This document shows positions 52,923 to 61,669 of a DNA stretch of 64,000 bases, piece after piece. Positions within the stretch are counted from its first letter, which is position 1; every line of letters starts with the position of its first letter. The stretch comes from UBA961 sp049317525 (GTDB taxonomy: Bacteria > Bacteroidota > Ignavibacteria > Kapaibacteriales > UBA961): contig JBMOIC010000010.1 of NCBI GenBank assembly GCA_049317525.1, positions 15,708-79,707 on the forward strand. The letters are read 5' to 3'. The position numbers and the translations under genes were made by a program. The notes under the pieces are model-generated. The model ran no database searches and had not been told where the DNA came from. It saw nothing but the letters and a program-made list of their open reading frames with translations.

Positions 52923-53459
52923 TTATTTAGAAGTACGACGTATTTTATCAAGTACTTTAAAAGTTAAATCGAATTTATCATCTGCAAATAATAAAGCTGG
53001 ATTCACTTTATCTAGAACAAAATTGAATTTTTCGTCTTTAGCTACTTCTTTAATAGTTAGTAAAATACGATCACGTATAGGATTTAAGAAGCTTTCCTGT
53101 AAACGACGAATCTCTCCTGTATTTCCAAACTTTTCTTCTTGATATTGCATTACAGTTTGTTGTAATTGCTTTAATGACTCTTCTTCTTTTTTCTTAGCAT
53201 CAGGTGTCATTAAAGACTCTTGTTTTCTGTATTGTTCTACTTTATCTGAGAAATCTTTTTGGATACGAACAATAGTATCTTGATATTTTGCTGCGATTTC
53301 TTTTAGACGTTTATCTGCGTCTTGAGCTTCTGGTAATTGCTTTAGTATCACTTCTGTGTCTACAAATCCAACTTTTTGCGCGGCACCTTGTGCATATACT
53401 TTTGTATTCATTATAAAACAACCAAAAGCAAATGCTGCAATAATTAAAACTTTTTTCAT
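52923..53459 (-). CDS. skp: OmpH/Skp-family periplasmic chaperone
   Basis: A 178-residue exported chaperone. The signal peptide ends KVYAQ; KVGFVDTEVILKQLPEAQDADKRL opens the Skp domain. The coiled-coil tentacle spans about 45-115 (rich in Lys, Gln, Glu), and DLTFKVLDKI closes it. Length is normal for Skp. It sits between bamA and a second, longer paralogue, matching the bamA-skp-skp order seen in many FCB genomes, and should ferry outer-membrane proteins to BamA. Confidence 0.92.
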   Translation of the reverse strand: MKKVLIIAAFAFGCFIMNTKVYAQGAAQKVGFVDTEVILKQLPEAQDADKRLKEIAAKYQDTIVRIQKDFSDKVEQYRKQESLMTPDAKKKEEESLKQLQQTVMQYQEEKFGNTGEIRRLQESFLNPIRDRILLTIKEVAKDEKFNFVLDKVNPALLFADDKFDLTFKVLDKIRRTSK

Positions 53460-53506
53460 TGAGACTACCTTAAAATAGTAGAGTTTAAGAATAAAATAAA
53501 TTGATA

Positions 53507-55891
53507 TTATCTTCCAAATTGAAAATGGAATTGCCAGCCAGATCTGGCTCCGGTAACTCCTCTAGGATCAAATCCATAGCCATAATCAAAACCTAAAAGA
53601 CCAATTGGATTGAGCAGTACTCTAACACCAACACCTGCAGATCTTTTTAAATCGAATGGATCGGTTGAAGACAATTTATCCCAAACATTTCCTGCTTCGG
53701 CAAATGCAAGAAGATATATTGGCATTGGATTTAACGATAAAGCAAATCTTGTTTCAATCACATTCCTTGTCATCACATGTCCACCAGAGCTTGGCCCGAT
53801 GGATCTATCAATATAGCCACGCAATGGTGTAACTGCAAATCCGCCTAATCCATTTCCACCCATAAAGAACAGTTCATTACCAAGGATATTGGTATCACTT
53901 TTAATACCTGCTACATAGCCCATTTCTGAACTCATATACAGCACAAGCCTTGCATTTCCATCTACATATGCTAATGGATGAAAGATTTCCATATTAAAAG
54001 TATTTTTCCAATAATCTACCTTACCAATTCCAATACCACCAGCTGCAAATGCGGATGTAAACGTAAACCGCGAGCCATTTGTTGGGAATATTGCATTATC
54101 TATACTAGTTCTTGAAATACTTGTTGTTAGGCTTAGTTCGCCGCCATTAAATGCTCTGAAAACACCACTTGATGCAGCTTGATCATTATATTGAGCTCTT
54201 AATATTCCGTCTACTCTAAAATAATCATCAGGCCAACGTAGCCTACGGCCCATATTCACAGATGCGCCATATCTTTTAAGATCGAATACGAAATTTTGTC
54301 GTATAGAGAACAAATTTACCCCTAGAGTAGTAGGAGTATTATTCAACCAAGGTTCCGTAAAACCTAATTGAATGGTTTGATATCTACTGGCTTGTCCAAA
54401 CTCTAAATTAACATTTAGGATTTGCCCGCCGCCACCTCTTAAAGGTTCTGCAAAAGAAAAATTATTAAGTGTGATTCCAACAGAACCTGTTAAGCCAAAA
54501 GACCCAGCATATCCCATTGATGCATTAAAGGTATCGGTAGATCTTTCTTCTACTCTATAGATTACATCAACCTTGGTATTATCTACTGGTTTTATATCTG
54601 GTTTTAATGCTTCTGGATTAAAATAATTAAGAACTCCTAAACCACGCACACTTCTTATGATAGCTGATCGATTAAAATAATCACCTGGGCGAGTATAGAG
54701 TTCTCTTCTTACAATCTTATCTTTAGTTTTAGTATTGCCAGCAATTTCTACCCTTCTAATTGTATACCTTTCTCTTTCGAAAACTCTTACAAAGATATCA
54801 ACTGAATCTTCGCCAATCTTCCTTTCTTCTTTTACAAGATTTGCCCCTAAATATCCATTATCAAGATACATAGACGCTACATCTGATTGATCTTCATTTC
54901 CTGTCAAATTTTTATCGAATCTCTCTGCATCATATGGTTCGCCCAAGGGAATTGACAATCTTCTTAACAGAATTTCTGATGGATACACTGTATTTCCATC
55001 AAATACCACTTTTCTTAATATATATTGTTTCCCTTCATCGATATTAATGATAATAGCAACAGTTTGGCTATCTATATTATAAGCTACCGAATCAGATAGG
55101 ATTTCTCCATCTATAAAGCCTTTTGTTCTAAAATATTGAACTAACTTCTTTTTATCTTCTTCATATTTAAGCTTATCAAATTTTGATGATATCCAAAATT
55201 TCCACCAAGGCTTCATTTTAGTATCTTCAAAAGCACCTTCTAATTGCTTTTGTGTAAGGCTACGATTGCCATTAAACACAATATTATTAATATGAAAATC
55301 TGTTCCTTCTTCAATTTTTACATACAGATTTGAATATAGTCCTGTATCAGTTGATACAATACTTGGCTCGATTCGAGCATACATCAAACCTTCTTTTTCA
55401 TATAATTTTTGAATAGTCTTTCTAGCTAAATTAACTTCATAAGGAGATAAAATATCTCCTTTCACTTTTCCTAGTCCTTTCTCGATTTCTTTATCACTTA
55501 CTTTATCATTGCCATCTATGATAATTCTATTAAAACGTGGAAATTCTTTCACTTTTATTGACAAAAAGACACCGCTAACAGTAATTTTATCCAATGTTAA
55601 AGAGATATCAGAAAATTGATTTCTTTGCCATAAATTCCTAATTGCTTCTTGTTGAATTGCTCCAGGAATTTTAATTTCTTCTCCAATTCTTAAGCCCGAA
55701 ATAGAAATGATAGTTTGAGCATCTGCATATGTATTTCCCTCTACAGATATTCCAGCTATCATATAAGAGCGTGGTTTTTCTTGTGCGTGAAGTGTTAATG
55801 AAAGAATACTTAGTAAACCACTAATAAAAAGGCAAACTGTGAAGTGATACCGCAAGCTTTTGGAATAACAATATGTTGTGCTAATATTCAT
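53507..55891 (-). CDS. bamA: Outer-membrane protein assembly factor BamA
   Basis: A 794-residue Omp85 protein. Start chosen at the ATG at 55891, giving a signal peptide ending LTLHAQ; the ATG at 55972 overlaps uppS by 77 bases. Five POTRA domains (about 35-400) show recurring starts such as IAGISVEGNTYADAQTI, FNRIIIDGNDKVSDKEI, INNIVFNGNRSLTQKQL and IRRVEIAGNTKTKDKIV. The C-terminal 16-strand barrel includes the GGxGLGG-like GGNGLGGFAVTPLRGY. It inserts outer-membrane proteins. The gene order uppS-bamA-skp-lpx is the classical envelope cluster. Confidence 0.95.
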   Translation of the reverse strand: MNISTTYCYSKSLRYHFTVCLFISGLLSILSLTLHAQEKPRSYMIAGISVEGNTYADAQTIISISGLRIGEEIKIPGAIQQEAIRNLWQRNQFSDISLTLDKITVSGVFLSIKVKEFPRFNRIIIDGNDKVSDKEIEKGLGKVKGDILSPYEVNLARKTIQKLYEKEGLMYARIEPSIVSTDTGLYSNLYVKIEEGTDFHINNIVFNGNRSLTQKQLEGAFEDTKMKPWWKFWISSKFDKLKYEEDKKKLVQYFRTKGFIDGEILSDSVAYNIDSQTVAIIINIDEGKQYILRKVVFDGNTVYPSEILLRRLSIPLGEPYDAERFDKNLTGNEDQSDVASMYLDNGYLGANLVKEERKIGEDSVDIFVRVFERERYTIRRVEIAGNTKTKDKIVRRELYTRPGDYFNRSAIIRSVRGLGVLNYFNPEALKPDIKPVDNTKVDVIYRVEERSTDTFNASMGYAGSFGLTGSVGITLNNFSFAEPLRGGGGQILNVNLEFGQASRYQTIQLGFTEPWLNNTPTTLGVNLFSIRQNFVFDLKRYGASVNMGRRLRWPDDYFRVDGILRAQYNDQAASSGVFRAFNGGELSLTTSISRTSIDNAIFPTNGSRFTFTSAFAAGGIGIGKVDYWKNTFNMEIFHPLAYVDGNARLVLYMSSEMGYVAGIKSDTNILGNELFFMGGNGLGGFAVTPLRGYIDRSIGPSSGGHVMTRNVIETRFALSLNPMPIYLLAFAEAGNVWDKLSSTDPFDLKRSAGVGVRVLLNPIGLLGFDYGYGFDPRGVTGARSGWQFHFQFGR

Positions 55892-55895
55892 GCGG

Positions 55896-56753
55896 TTACG
55901 ATTTTGGAGAAAAAGTTGATAATATTCTCTGTAGATATGAATCTTGAGATTGCGTAGCTTTTGAATTCTCAATATTCATTTGCTGACTTGTCATGCCATA
56001 TCTTCTTTCTCTATTCATATAGTTGTCTAAAGCATCGTATAAATCAGTACGTCTAAAATCTGGCCACAATAGATTAGTAATATAGATTTCTGAATATGCT
56101 GATTCCCACAGTAAATAATTACTTAATCTCATTTCTCCACTGGTTCTGATCAGTAAATCAGGTTCGGGCATATGGGATGTAAGTAAATATGTAGAAAATA
56201 GTTCTTCATTGATGTCTTCTGGAGATAAATTTCCTCTTCTTGCATCTAATGCTATCATTTGTACCGCCCTAATGATGTCCCATCTTCCTGAATAACTAAG
56301 TGCCAAAGTAAGAGTTAAACCAGTGTTTTTTGCAGTTCTTTCGATTGCCTTAGATAATATTTTTTGAACGGGTTTGGGCAATGCATTCAATTTTCCGATT
56401 GCACATAATCGAACATTATTAGCATCAAGTTCATCGATTTCATTTGTGAGGTACTGTTTTAGCAATGACATCAAAATAGAAATTTCCATATGTGGTCTTT
56501 TCCAATTTTCCATTGAAAAGGCATATACTGTTAAATAACCTATTCCAAGTTGAGAACTTGCTTTAACTATATCTCTAACACTTTCTATTCCTTGCTGATG
56601 CCCTGCTGCACGTGGAAGATTTCTTTCTATGGCCCAACGGCCATTTCCATCCATAATAATTGCTATATGTTTAGGAAGAATTCCATGCGATGTAAGCAAT
56701 GATTGTTTATCTGAGTCTTGCTTTTCTTGATTATTTTGCCAATCATTTATCAT
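55896..56753 (-). CDS. uppS: Isoprenyl transferase (undecaprenyl diphosphate synthase)
   Basis: A 285-residue cis-prenyltransferase making the lipid carrier for peptidoglycan and polysaccharide. The signature HIAIIMDGNGRWAIERNLPR (catalytic Asp in MDGNGRW) is followed by YLTVYAFSMENWKRP and, near the end, LIRTSGEMRLSNYLLWE, where the family has RTSGE.RlSnFLLWq. Residues before about 28 and after about 250 are less conserved. A strong Shine-Dalgarno (GAGGAC, 56758-56763) precedes the ATG. First gene of the operon through to vanZ. Confidence 0.96.
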   Translation of the reverse strand: MINDWQNNQEKQDSDKQSLLTSHGILPKHIAIIMDGNGRWAIERNLPRAAGHQQGIESVRDIVKASSQLGIGYLTVYAFSMENWKRPHMEISILMSLLKQYLTNEIDELDANNVRLCAIGKLNALPKPVQKILSKAIERTAKNTGLTLTLALSYSGRWDIIRAVQMIALDARRGNLSPEDINEELFSTYLLTSHMPEPDLLIRTSGEMRLSNYLLWESAYSEIYITNLLWPDFRRTDLYDALDNYMNRERRYGMTSQQMNIENSKATQSQDSYLQRILSTFSPKS

Positions 56754-56807
56754 ATTTGTCCTCGAAAGTACTTCTCATTTCATTGATTCTCACATATTCA
56801 GAAATAT

Positions 56808-56836
56808 CTAAAAACTACATCTGTGAATGTTTTTAG
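56808..56836 (-). other. Inverted repeat in the uppS leader
   Basis: CTAAAAAC (56808-56815) and GTTTTTAG (56829-56836) form an 8-base-pair perfect inverted repeat around a 13-base loop. It lies about 55-85 bases before the uppS start in the predicted 5' leader. No U-run directly follows on the transcript, so it is not an obvious terminator. Confidence 0.4.
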
Positions 56837-56914
56837 TATAATTAAAAAAGAATCAAAAAAGCATAGGCAGCAGAGAACATTAAATAAATAAAACTTATGG
56901 CAATGTTTGATTGG

Positions 56915-56945
56915 CAAAATTACTGTGTTCAAGGCAAATAACAAA
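56915..56945 (-). promoter_or_regulatory. Bacteroidota-type promoter of the uppS-lpxA operon
   Basis: On the minus strand TTTG (56945-56942), then 19 bases, then TAATTTTG (56922-56915). This matches both parts of the known Bacteroidota promoter, TTG at -33 and TAnnTTTG at -7, at the canonical spacing. Transcription should start near 56908, giving a leader of about 155 bases. It lies immediately after the YbaK-type gene. Confidence 0.7.
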
Positions 56946-56961
56946 CTATCATAAAGAATTA

Positions 56962-57432
56962 TCAGATAAGATTAGCACTTGTTGCCATTGATGCTTGAAC
57001 AAAATCATGGGGATTTATCAATATTTGCAAGCCTCTTTGCCCTGGGCTAACACTTATTAGATCATGCAAAGCCATTGTTTCTTCTATATATGTAGGAAAA
57101 TGTTTTTTCATTCCTATTGCCGAACAGCCTCCACGTATATAACCTGTTACAGCTAATAAATCTTTTAATGGTAGCATCCAGCAAGACTTATTCCCTGTAG
57201 CTTTAGCTGCTTTTTTTAGTGACAACTCTTGATCACCTGGAATAACCACCACAAAATATGGTATGATGTCTCCACAAAGTACTAGGGTTTTCCATACTTT
57301 TTCTGGTTTGATTCCTATTTTATCTGCCACCGATATTGCATCAAGATTGTGTTCATCCCATTCATATTCAATAAGTGTATAGTTAATTCCAATAGAATCT
57401 AATATTCTACAACAATTAGTTTTTGAAGACAT
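56962..57432 (-). CDS. YbaK/EbsC-type aminoacyl-tRNA deacylase
   Basis: A 156-residue single-domain protein of the YbaK family, which hydrolyses mischarged tRNAs such as Cys-tRNA-Pro. Features: ISVADKIGIKPEKVWKTLVL with the catalytic Lys, LSLKKAAKATGNK, and VTGYIRGGCSAIGMKKHFPT followed by SPGQRGLQI. The GGCSxIGMKK stretch is diagnostic. Length equals E. coli YbaK (159). Cytosolic, no neighbours in the same operon, and its end abuts the uppS promoter. Confidence 0.93.
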   Translation of the reverse strand: MSSKTNCCRILDSIGINYTLIEYEWDEHNLDAISVADKIGIKPEKVWKTLVLCGDIIPYFVVVIPGDQELSLKKAAKATGNKSCWMLPLKDLLAVTGYIRGGCSAIGMKKHFPTYIEETMALHDLISVSPGQRGLQILINPHDFVQASMATSANLI

Positions 57433-57479
57433 TGTAACTTTTCTCTTACTTTTGATAAATGAATTCTTGAAATATTATC

Positions 57480-57487
57480 TATCTTTG
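57480..57487 (+). promoter_or_regulatory. Possible -7 element for the four-helix membrane protein
   Basis: TATCTTTG matches TAnnTTTG and lies about 64 bases before the chosen start at 57551. A TTTG occurs upstream but at 25-base spacing, longer than normal. Confidence 0.3.
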
Positions 57488-57550
57488 TTTTATACATTTT
57501 ATAAAGACACAATCAATTTTTCTTAGGTGTGCCCGGTGGAAATACTTTTA

Positions 57551-57955
57551 ATGATTCATGGTTTTTCTCGTTGGACTTTATTGATTTTAGCTTTGGTATC
57601 TATTGGTTTTCTGTTCGATAGACTTCTAAAAAAACAAGACTTCGATCCTCTAACTGCAAAAGTAATAAGGATTTATTCCATATTTATCAGCATTCAATTC
57701 TTAATTGGATGTTATTTACTATTTTCATTAGGCTCTGAATTATCTTGGAATATGAAGGCTTTACGATTGAATATGGAACATGCCACTTTTATGCTTCTTT
57801 CTGTTGTATTTGCTCATAGCCATGCTATATGGAAGTCTGCAGAACACTCAAAAAGGCTCCGCAATACGCTTATTGTCATGATATTATCTGTTTTATGTAT
57901 AATTATGGGCGTTCTTAGATTAAAAGGGATGGATTATTGGCTTTCTTTATTCTAA
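57551..57955 (+). CDS. Four-helix membrane protein, cytochrome-b-like Bacteroidota family
   Basis: A 134-residue protein with four predicted membrane helices. MIHGFSRWTLLILALVSIG opens the first, IQFLIGCYLLFSLG ends the second, and RLNMEHATFMLLSVVFAH begins the third. From memory it resembles a small Bacteroidota family sometimes labelled cytochrome b-like, with conserved His-x-x-x-Arg-Trp and Met-Glu-His. Heme binding is not shown. The ATG at 57551 follows GGTGGA; GTG codons at 57527 and 57536 are alternatives. Its end overlaps the convergent arginase-like gene by nine bases. Confidence 0.7.
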   Translation: MIHGFSRWTLLILALVSIGFLFDRLLKKQDFDPLTAKVIRIYSIFISIQFLIGCYLLFSLGSELSWNMKALRLNMEHATFMLLSVVFAHSHAIWKSAEHSKRLRNTLIVMILSVLCIIMGVLRLKGMDYWLSLF

Positions 57956-58906
57956 CCAACCCTTAATTGCCATTGCAATACTTAATGCGATAATTTTTGC
58001 TGTTCTTCCATCTTGATCATATTGTGGATTCATTTCTACAAAGTCTATTACCGTAGCATGATTGGATGCTGCTACATAACTCATTCCTAAAATTTCATCT
58101 GATGTAAAACCAATTGCCGCTGGTGCACTAACACCTGGGGCAAAGGCTGAAGAAATGGAATCAGTATCGAATGAAACAAATACATTGTTAGAACTTCTTT
58201 TAGCCAATAGCATGATTTCCAAAAAATCTTGATTAATTGAATTTCTACATCGTAAATCAGCATACCAAGATATTCCTATTGAACATTGTTGTGCATATTC
58301 TACATGATGAGTAGAAACTGAAAATTCTTGTATGCCAAATTCATGTAAAAATGCAGGAGATAATTCTGTTTGAATTTCTCTAAATGGACTTCCAGAATGA
58401 GCCTTTCCTTCAATTAAATCACGAACATCTAGATGTGGATCTACATTGATAACACTTATCGATTCTGATAGAGAATTCAGTGCTTTTGCATGTGGATAAG
58501 CACAATCGTGCCCACCCCCAATTACTAATAACTTAGCTCCAGATTCTAATATCTCTCTTGCAATAGCATAGTGTTTTTCTCGTATAGATTCAAGAGTTTC
58601 TCCCTCACAATCAATATCTCCAATATCTATAATATCTATGTGATCTAATTGCTTTGATAAGCCGTGAACAGTAAGTTTATATAAAGCTTTTCTGATTGCT
58701 TCAGGGCCTAAAGCTGCACCCGGGCGTCCTCCATTTCTAGTAATACCAAGATCTTGAGGAACACCTAAAATCGCAATGGTATTCTTGGATATTTCAGTAT
58801 TATCTGAATACTGCTTAAGAATATCACCAAATCTTATATCCAATGGGTCTTTACATCGAGTAAAAACGGAAAGTATATCTACTTTTTTTATAAGCTGTTC
58901 AATCAT
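57947..58906 (-). CDS. Arginase-family enzyme, formimidoylglutamase-like
   Basis: A 319-residue ureohydrolase. The binuclear manganese ligands are visible in VIGGGHDCAYP, NVDPHLDVRDL (the usual DAHxD has Pro in place of Ala) and FVSFDTDSISSAFAPGVSAP. The APGVSAPAAIGF ending and GKAHSGSPFREI resemble formimidoylglutamases (histidine degradation, making glutamate and formamide), less so agmatinases. No other hut genes are in the window, so the substrate is not confirmed. Cytosolic. Separated by about 100 bases from the divergent dCTP deaminase gene. Confidence 0.85.
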   Translation of the reverse strand: MIEQLIKKVDILSVFTRCKDPLDIRFGDILKQYSDNTEISKNTIAILGVPQDLGITRNGGRPGAALGPEAIRKALYKLTVHGLSKQLDHIDIIDIGDIDCEGETLESIREKHYAIAREILESGAKLLVIGGGHDCAYPHAKALNSLSESISVINVDPHLDVRDLIEGKAHSGSPFREIQTELSPAFLHEFGIQEFSVSTHHVEYAQQCSIGISWYADLRCRNSINQDFLEIMLLAKRSSNNVFVSFDTDSISSAFAPGVSAPAAIGFTSDEILGMSYVAASNHATVIDFVEMNPQYDQDGRTAKIIALSIAMAIKGWLE

Positions 58907-58970
58907 ATTTTTTTAGTTTAAAATAATTGAAATGAGAATGTTTTAGATAATTAAAGCGTCATTATTTCGT

Positions 58971-58978
58971 ATTTTTGC
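58971..58978 (+). promoter_or_regulatory. Putative -7 promoter element for the dcd operon
   Basis: TATTTTTG, an exact TAnnTTTG match, lies 30 bases before the dcd start codon in the divergent gap. No -33 TTG at canonical spacing. Confidence 0.42.
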
Positions 58979-59008
58979 AGACACTTTTCTCATCGGGAAT
59001 AACTATAT

Positions 59009-59545
59009 ATGATATTAACAGATAAAGAAATCCTTGCAAATATAGCTACTGCAAGAATTGTAATTGAACCATTTCGTATAGAAAGCCTTGGCTCTAATAG
59101 TTATGATGTCCATTTAGGCAAAACACTTGCTACATATCAACACTATGAATTAGATGCTAAAGCACATAATCTTATCTCTTATTTCGAAATTCCAGAAGAT
59201 GGTTTTGTTTTATTACCTTCTGTTTTTTATCTAGGTGTAACCGAAGAATATACAGAAACATTAGATCATGTTCCTTTTTTAGAAGGAAAGTCTAGCATAG
59301 GAAGATTAGGAATTGATATTCATGCAACTGCTGGAAAAGGTGATATTGGTTTTTGTAATTATTGGACATTAGAAATTTCGGTTAAACAACCAGTCAGAGT
59401 GTATGCAGGTATGCCAATTGGACAATTAATTTACTTTGATGTCAAAGGTGATATTGAAACTCCATATAATAAAAAGGAATCTGCAAAATACAATAATAGA
59501 ACGGCACTTCCAGTTGAATCTATGATGTGGAGAAATTTTAAATAA
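59009..59545 (+). CDS. dcd: dCTP deaminase, possibly bifunctional
   Basis: A 178-residue nucleotide deaminase supplying dUMP precursors for thymidylate. Active-site motifs: LGSNSYDVHLG, FLEGKSSIGRLGI (Ser and Arg), HATAGKGDIGF and the catalytic Glu in YWTLEIS, then YAGMPIGQLIYF. The HxTAG segment resembles bifunctional deaminase-dUTPases (TAGFIDPGF type) more than the E. coli enzyme (TAHRIDPGW); no separate dut gene is in the window. It heads an operon and overlaps the next gene by one base (TAATG). Confidence 0.93.
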   Translation: MILTDKEILANIATARIVIEPFRIESLGSNSYDVHLGKTLATYQHYELDAKAHNLISYFEIPEDGFVLLPSVFYLGVTEEYTETLDHVPFLEGKSSIGRLGIDIHATAGKGDIGFCNYWTLEISVKQPVRVYAGMPIGQLIYFDVKGDIETPYNKKESAKYNNRTALPVESMMWRNFK

Positions 59546-60177
59546 TGAATAGATTTTTCATATTTCTTGCTTTATGTTCTTTTGCACTTGTGCTTACTTT
59601 TTCTTCATGCAGTGATGATGATGGAAATGCAGTTCAGGAATTTGATGCAAAAGATATTTCAAAAAGCAGAGAGGAAAAAGACAATCTATTCAAGAATTCA
59701 GATAATTCTCCCCTTGCTATCGATCGCAGATCAGATTTTATTGGCTTACAATATTTCCCTATCACAGAGGACTATTTTGTTTTTGCCGATTTCACACCTT
59801 TTGAAACAACAGACACTATTGCTTTACCTACATCAAAAGCAGGTGATTTTAGAAAAATGATTCGATATGGCAAACTTAATTTTCAAATTGCTGAATCGAA
59901 ATCTTTAGTATTAACAGCTTATAAAGAGCTGGATAATAAGCAAGATCAATTATTTGTCCCTTTTAAGGATAAGACATCTGGTTTTACTACATATCAAGCT
60001 GGGCGTTATCTTGAAATTTCCGAACCTGATGAGCAACAAATGTGCATACTTGACTTTAATAGAGCATATAATCCCTATTGTGCTTATAATGCCGAGTACT
60101 CTTGTCCATTAATTCCATCAGAAAATATATTACCAGTTTTTATCAAAGCTGGCGAAAAAAATCCGCCATCTAAATGA
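59545..60177 (+). CDS. DUF1684-type lipoprotein
   Basis: A 210-residue exported lipoprotein. The signal peptide ends at a lipobox, FSSCSDDDG, so the Cys (about residue 22) is probably lipidated; an Asp at +3 follows. The C-terminal motif NRAYNPYCAYNAEYSCPLIP and PVFIKAGEK are diagnostic of DUF1684, whose function is unknown. The gene is translationally coupled on both sides (TAATG with dcd, ATGA with sixA). Confidence 0.85.
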   Translation: MNRFFIFLALCSFALVLTFSSCSDDDGNAVQEFDAKDISKSREEKDNLFKNSDNSPLAIDRRSDFIGLQYFPITEDYFVFADFTPFETTDTIALPTSKAGDFRKMIRYGKLNFQIAESKSLVLTAYKELDNKQDQLFVPFKDKTSGFTTYQAGRYLEISEPDEQQMCILDFNRAYNPYCAYNAEYSCPLIPSENILPVFIKAGEKNPPSK

Positions 60178-60683
60178 AGAATATAATATTAATCAGGCAT
60201 GCAAAATCAGATTGGAACAATGAAAATCTAACAGATTTTGAAAGACCATTAAATGCCAGAGGCTTTAGAGATGCCGAGTTTATGTCGTCTAGATTAGCTA
60301 ATAAAGGGCTACATATAGATTGTATTATTTCTAGCTCGGCGGTTCGTGCATTAACAACTGCACAATTTTTTGCACAAGCTTTATCTATGGATAAGAATTC
60401 TATTATTCAACATAGATTTTTATATGGAGCTTCAGAATCACAATATGTTGATATCATTCAAGAATTTGATGATTCACTACATGATATAATTCTTATAGCA
60501 CATAATCCATCAATTTCTCATGTAGCCCATATGCTGTGCTCTCAATTAGAATTAGAATCTATGCCTACTTGTTGCATGATTCATATCTATTTTCCACTAG
60601 CAAAATCTTGGAAAGATATTCAACAATATACTGGCCAACTTGTCAGTATTGAATATCCCAAACTTTATACACAAAATACATAA
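60174..60683 (+). CDS. sixA: SixA-type phosphohistidine phosphatase
   Basis: A 169-residue histidine phosphatase. The catalytic His is in LIRHAKSDW (RHG-type motif), followed by FERPLNARGFRDAEFMSSRL; SSSAVRALTTAQFF and the second His in LIAHNPSISHVAHML complete the site. In E. coli SixA dephosphorylates phosphohistidine of the nitrogen PTS. It overlaps the lipoprotein gene by four bases. Confidence 0.92.
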   Translation: MKNIILIRHAKSDWNNENLTDFERPLNARGFRDAEFMSSRLANKGLHIDCIISSSAVRALTTAQFFAQALSMDKNSIIQHRFLYGASESQYVDIIQEFDDSLHDIILIAHNPSISHVAHMLCSQLELESMPTCCMIHIYFPLAKSWKDIQQYTGQLVSIEYPKLYTQNT

Positions 60684-60696
60684 TATAGGATTTTAT

Positions 60697-61644
60697 ATGG
60701 CAGATCATCATCAAATATGCATCATAGGTAGTGGACCTGCTGGTTTTACAGCCGCTTTATATGCATCAAGAGCTCGTTTAGATGTAGTTGTTTTTGAAGG
60801 ACATCAACCTGGTGGACAATTAACGATAACAACCGAAGTAGAAAATTATCCTGGTTTTGAACATGGCATTATGGGCCCAGAAATGATGGATGTTTTTCGT
60901 AAACAGGCTCATAGATTTGGTGCTACTTCAATATATGAATCTGTTGTATCTGTAGATTTATCAAAAAGACCTTTCACCCTAAAAACTGACAGAAACAAGG
61001 AATTTACTGCCGATAGTATCATTGTATCAACTGGTGCAGCAGCTAAATTACTTGGTGCAAAAGGTGAACAAGAATATATGGGTTATGGCGTATCAGCTTG
61101 TGCCACATGCGACGGATTTTTCTTTAAAAATCAGCATGTATATGTTGTAGGTGGTGGTGACACAGCAATGGAAGAAGCTAATTATCTAACCAGATTTGCT
61201 TCTAAAGTAACCATTATTCATCGTCGTGAAGAATTCAGAGCTTCTAAAATTATGCTTGAAAGAGCAAAAAAGAATGAGAAAATCGAATTCATGCTGAATA
61301 CTACAATTGATGAATATTTGGGAGATATATTAGAATCTGGTGCCAAAAAATTACATTCATTAAGAATTTTGAATACCCTAAATAATGAAACATCTGTTGT
61401 CCCTGCCGATGGAGTATTTGTAGCCATAGGCCATAAACCAAATACAGATTTATTTAAAAACGACTTAACAATGGATGAAACTGGATATATTCAAACAATT
61501 GGAAAATCCAGCTATACAAATATTGATGGAGTTTTTGCATGCGGTGATGCACAAGATAGCGTGTATCGTCAAGCAATTACTGCCGCTGGAAGTGGATGCA
61601 TGGCTGCTATTGATGCCGAACGTTGGTTAGAATTACAACACTAA
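60697..61644 (+). CDS. trxB: Thioredoxin reductase
   Basis: A 315-residue FAD/NADPH flavoprotein reducing thioredoxin. FAD motif IIGSGPAGFTAALYASRARL, the redox pair CATC in SACATCDGFFFK, the NADPH motif VVGGGDTAMEEANYL and a C-terminal GVFACGDAQDS. Start chosen at the ATG at 60697 (MADHHQICII) with AGGA six bases upstream (60687-60690); the ATG at 60640 would overlap sixA by 44 bases. Several thioredoxin-fold proteins elsewhere in the window could depend on this system. Confidence 0.96.
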   Translation: MADHHQICIIGSGPAGFTAALYASRARLDVVVFEGHQPGGQLTITTEVENYPGFEHGIMGPEMMDVFRKQAHRFGATSIYESVVSVDLSKRPFTLKTDRNKEFTADSIIVSTGAAAKLLGAKGEQEYMGYGVSACATCDGFFFKNQHVYVVGGGDTAMEEANYLTRFASKVTIIHRREEFRASKIMLERAKKNEKIEFMLNTTIDEYLGDILESGAKKLHSLRILNTLNNETSVVPADGVFVAIGHKPNTDLFKNDLTMDETGYIQTIGKSSYTNIDGVFACGDAQDSVYRQAITAAGSGCMAAIDAERWLELQH

Positions 61645-61669
61645 TACTAATATTTATCGCAGAACAATA

